Positions 6,083 through 6,777 of a DNA stretch of 6,777 nucleotides are shown here, in pieces. Numbering within the stretch: the first letter of the stretch is position 1; the number at the start of each line of letters is the position of its first letter. The stretch spans positions 1 through 6,777 of the forward strand of contig CANISA010000087.1 in assembly GCA_947470005.1 (NCBI GenBank), written 5' to 3'. A model generated the notes under the pieces. It had not been told where the DNA came from, did not search any database, and saw nothing but the letters and a program-made list of their open reading frames with translations. The position numbers were made by a program, and so were the translations under genes. The stretch comes from Legionellaceae bacterium (GTDB lineage Bacteria; Pseudomonadota; Gammaproteobacteria; Legionellales; Legionellaceae).

Positions 6083-6777
6083 TCACGGGTTAAATAAGTC
6101 ATTATCCATGATCTGCCTGACATGGGCTAGAAGTTGTGCCATACAGGTCAGATCTTCAGGATCAAACACACAGGCCTCAGGCCAGCTTCGGAGCCACGTT
6201 AATTGGCGTTTTGCCAATTGCCTGGTTGCAGCAACGCCCCGATCACGGAACGTTGTATAGTCCGTCACCCCCTGAAGGTAATCAAGTGCTTGTCGATAAC
6301 CCACACTACGCATCGAGGGATGGCTACTGGTTAAATCCCACTGTGTAATCACGTTTGACACTTCATCAACAAATCCATCCGCCAGCATCGCATCAAACCG
6401 ACAGGCAATGCGTTCATGCAGCCACGCACGCCGTGCAGGGAACAAACTTATATTTACAAATTTAACGTTCGATGGATGCGTCGGTTCTGCCAAATAATCA
6501 GCCAAGGGTCTGTTGGTCAGAAGGTACACCTCCAACGCGCGTTGAACACGTTGGGTATCATTCGGGTGGAGCCGCAATGCCGACACGGGGTCGACCCGCT
6601 TCAACCAAGCATGCATATGCTCTGATCCGTGCGTCACGTGTTGCATCACAAGCTCAGCTCGAATCCCCTCATCTGCTTTAGGTAGCGGCGATAACCCTTG
6701 CTGAAACGCACGAAAATACATCATGGTTCCACCAACGAGCAACGGAATCTTCCCTCGCGCGATGACCGCATCACTGA
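6083..6777 (-). CDS. miaA: tRNA dimethylallyltransferase MiaA (5' end outside window)
   Basis: MiaA moves a dimethylallyl group from DMAPP to N6 of A37 in tRNAs that read codons starting with U, the first step toward ms2i6A. The window holds 230 C-terminal residues; E. coli MiaA has 316, so about 85 residues including the P-loop are missing only because the window ends. Visible family segments in order: ARGKIPLLVGGTMMYFRAF, GLSPLPKAD, the DPVSALRLHPNDTQRVQRALEV block that contributes to tRNA and DMAPP binding, LHERIACRFDAMLADGFVDEV, PSMRSVGYRQALDYL, and RGVAATRQLAKRQLTWLRSW. No frameshift is seen. In E. coli hfq follows miaA; here a zinc-finger gene follows after 19 bases on the same strand, and then the heptosyltransferase-like gene, so all three are probably cotranscribed. 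Confidence 0.96.
   Translation of the reverse strand, partial: SDAVIARGKIPLLVGGTMMYFRAFQQGLSPLPKADEGIRAELVMQHVTHGSEHMHAWLKRVDPVSALRLHPNDTQRVQRALEVYLLTNRPLADYLAEPTHPSNVKFVNISLFPARRAWLHERIACRFDAMLADGFVDEVSNVITQWDLTSSHPSMRSVGYRQALDYLQGVTDYTTFRDRGVAATRQLAKRQLTWLRSWPEACVFDPEDLTCMAQLLAHVRQIMDNDLFNP

Overview
The window carries part of a Dot/Icm (type IVB) secretion locus from a gammaproteobacterium of the Legionellales type (Legionella/Coxiella relatives), next to a short housekeeping and envelope gene cluster. The assignment rests on four adjacent genes whose products match DotA, IcmV, IcmW and IcmX in sequence motifs, length and order. By eye the genes are roughly half G+C, which is higher than in L. 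pneumophila or Coxiella, so I do not name a genus. The single icmV-icmW intergenic region is only about one quarter G+C.

Layout. 1-2541 (minus): dotA, with 847 codons present and the C-terminus beyond base 1. 2538-2993 (minus): icmV, upstream of dotA and overlapping it by ATGA. 2994-3107: a 114-bp AT-rich divergent promoter region with an inverted repeat, candidate promoters in both directions and a CpxR-like box. 3108-3566 (plus): icmW. 3563-4876 (plus): icmX, overlapping icmW by ATGA. 4848-5876 (minus): a GT9 heptosyltransferase-like gene that overlaps the 3' end of icmX tail to tail by 29 bp. 5869-6063 (minus): a 64-residue CHCC zinc-finger protein. 6083-6777 (minus): miaA, lacking its N-terminus because the window ends.

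How the genes work together. The two divergent operons, icmV-dotA and icmW-icmX, supply parts of one secretion machine. DotA and IcmV are inner-membrane proteins, IcmX is periplasmic or exported, and IcmW is the cytosolic half of the IcmS-IcmW effector adaptor. One shared control region would let both be switched together. The miaA-zinc finger-GT9 cluster is probably one transcript running toward icmX; it is tRNA modification and LPS core biosynthesis, not secretion.

I found no unknown system. The points worth checking are regulatory and structural: the inverted repeat that includes the icmW start codon, the CpxR-like box beside it, a nine-G run inside dotA, a short coding repeat in DotA, and the terminator-less convergent overlap. 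No RNA gene, CRISPR array, insertion sequence or attachment site is visible. The only intergenic stretches are 2994-3107 and 6064-6082.
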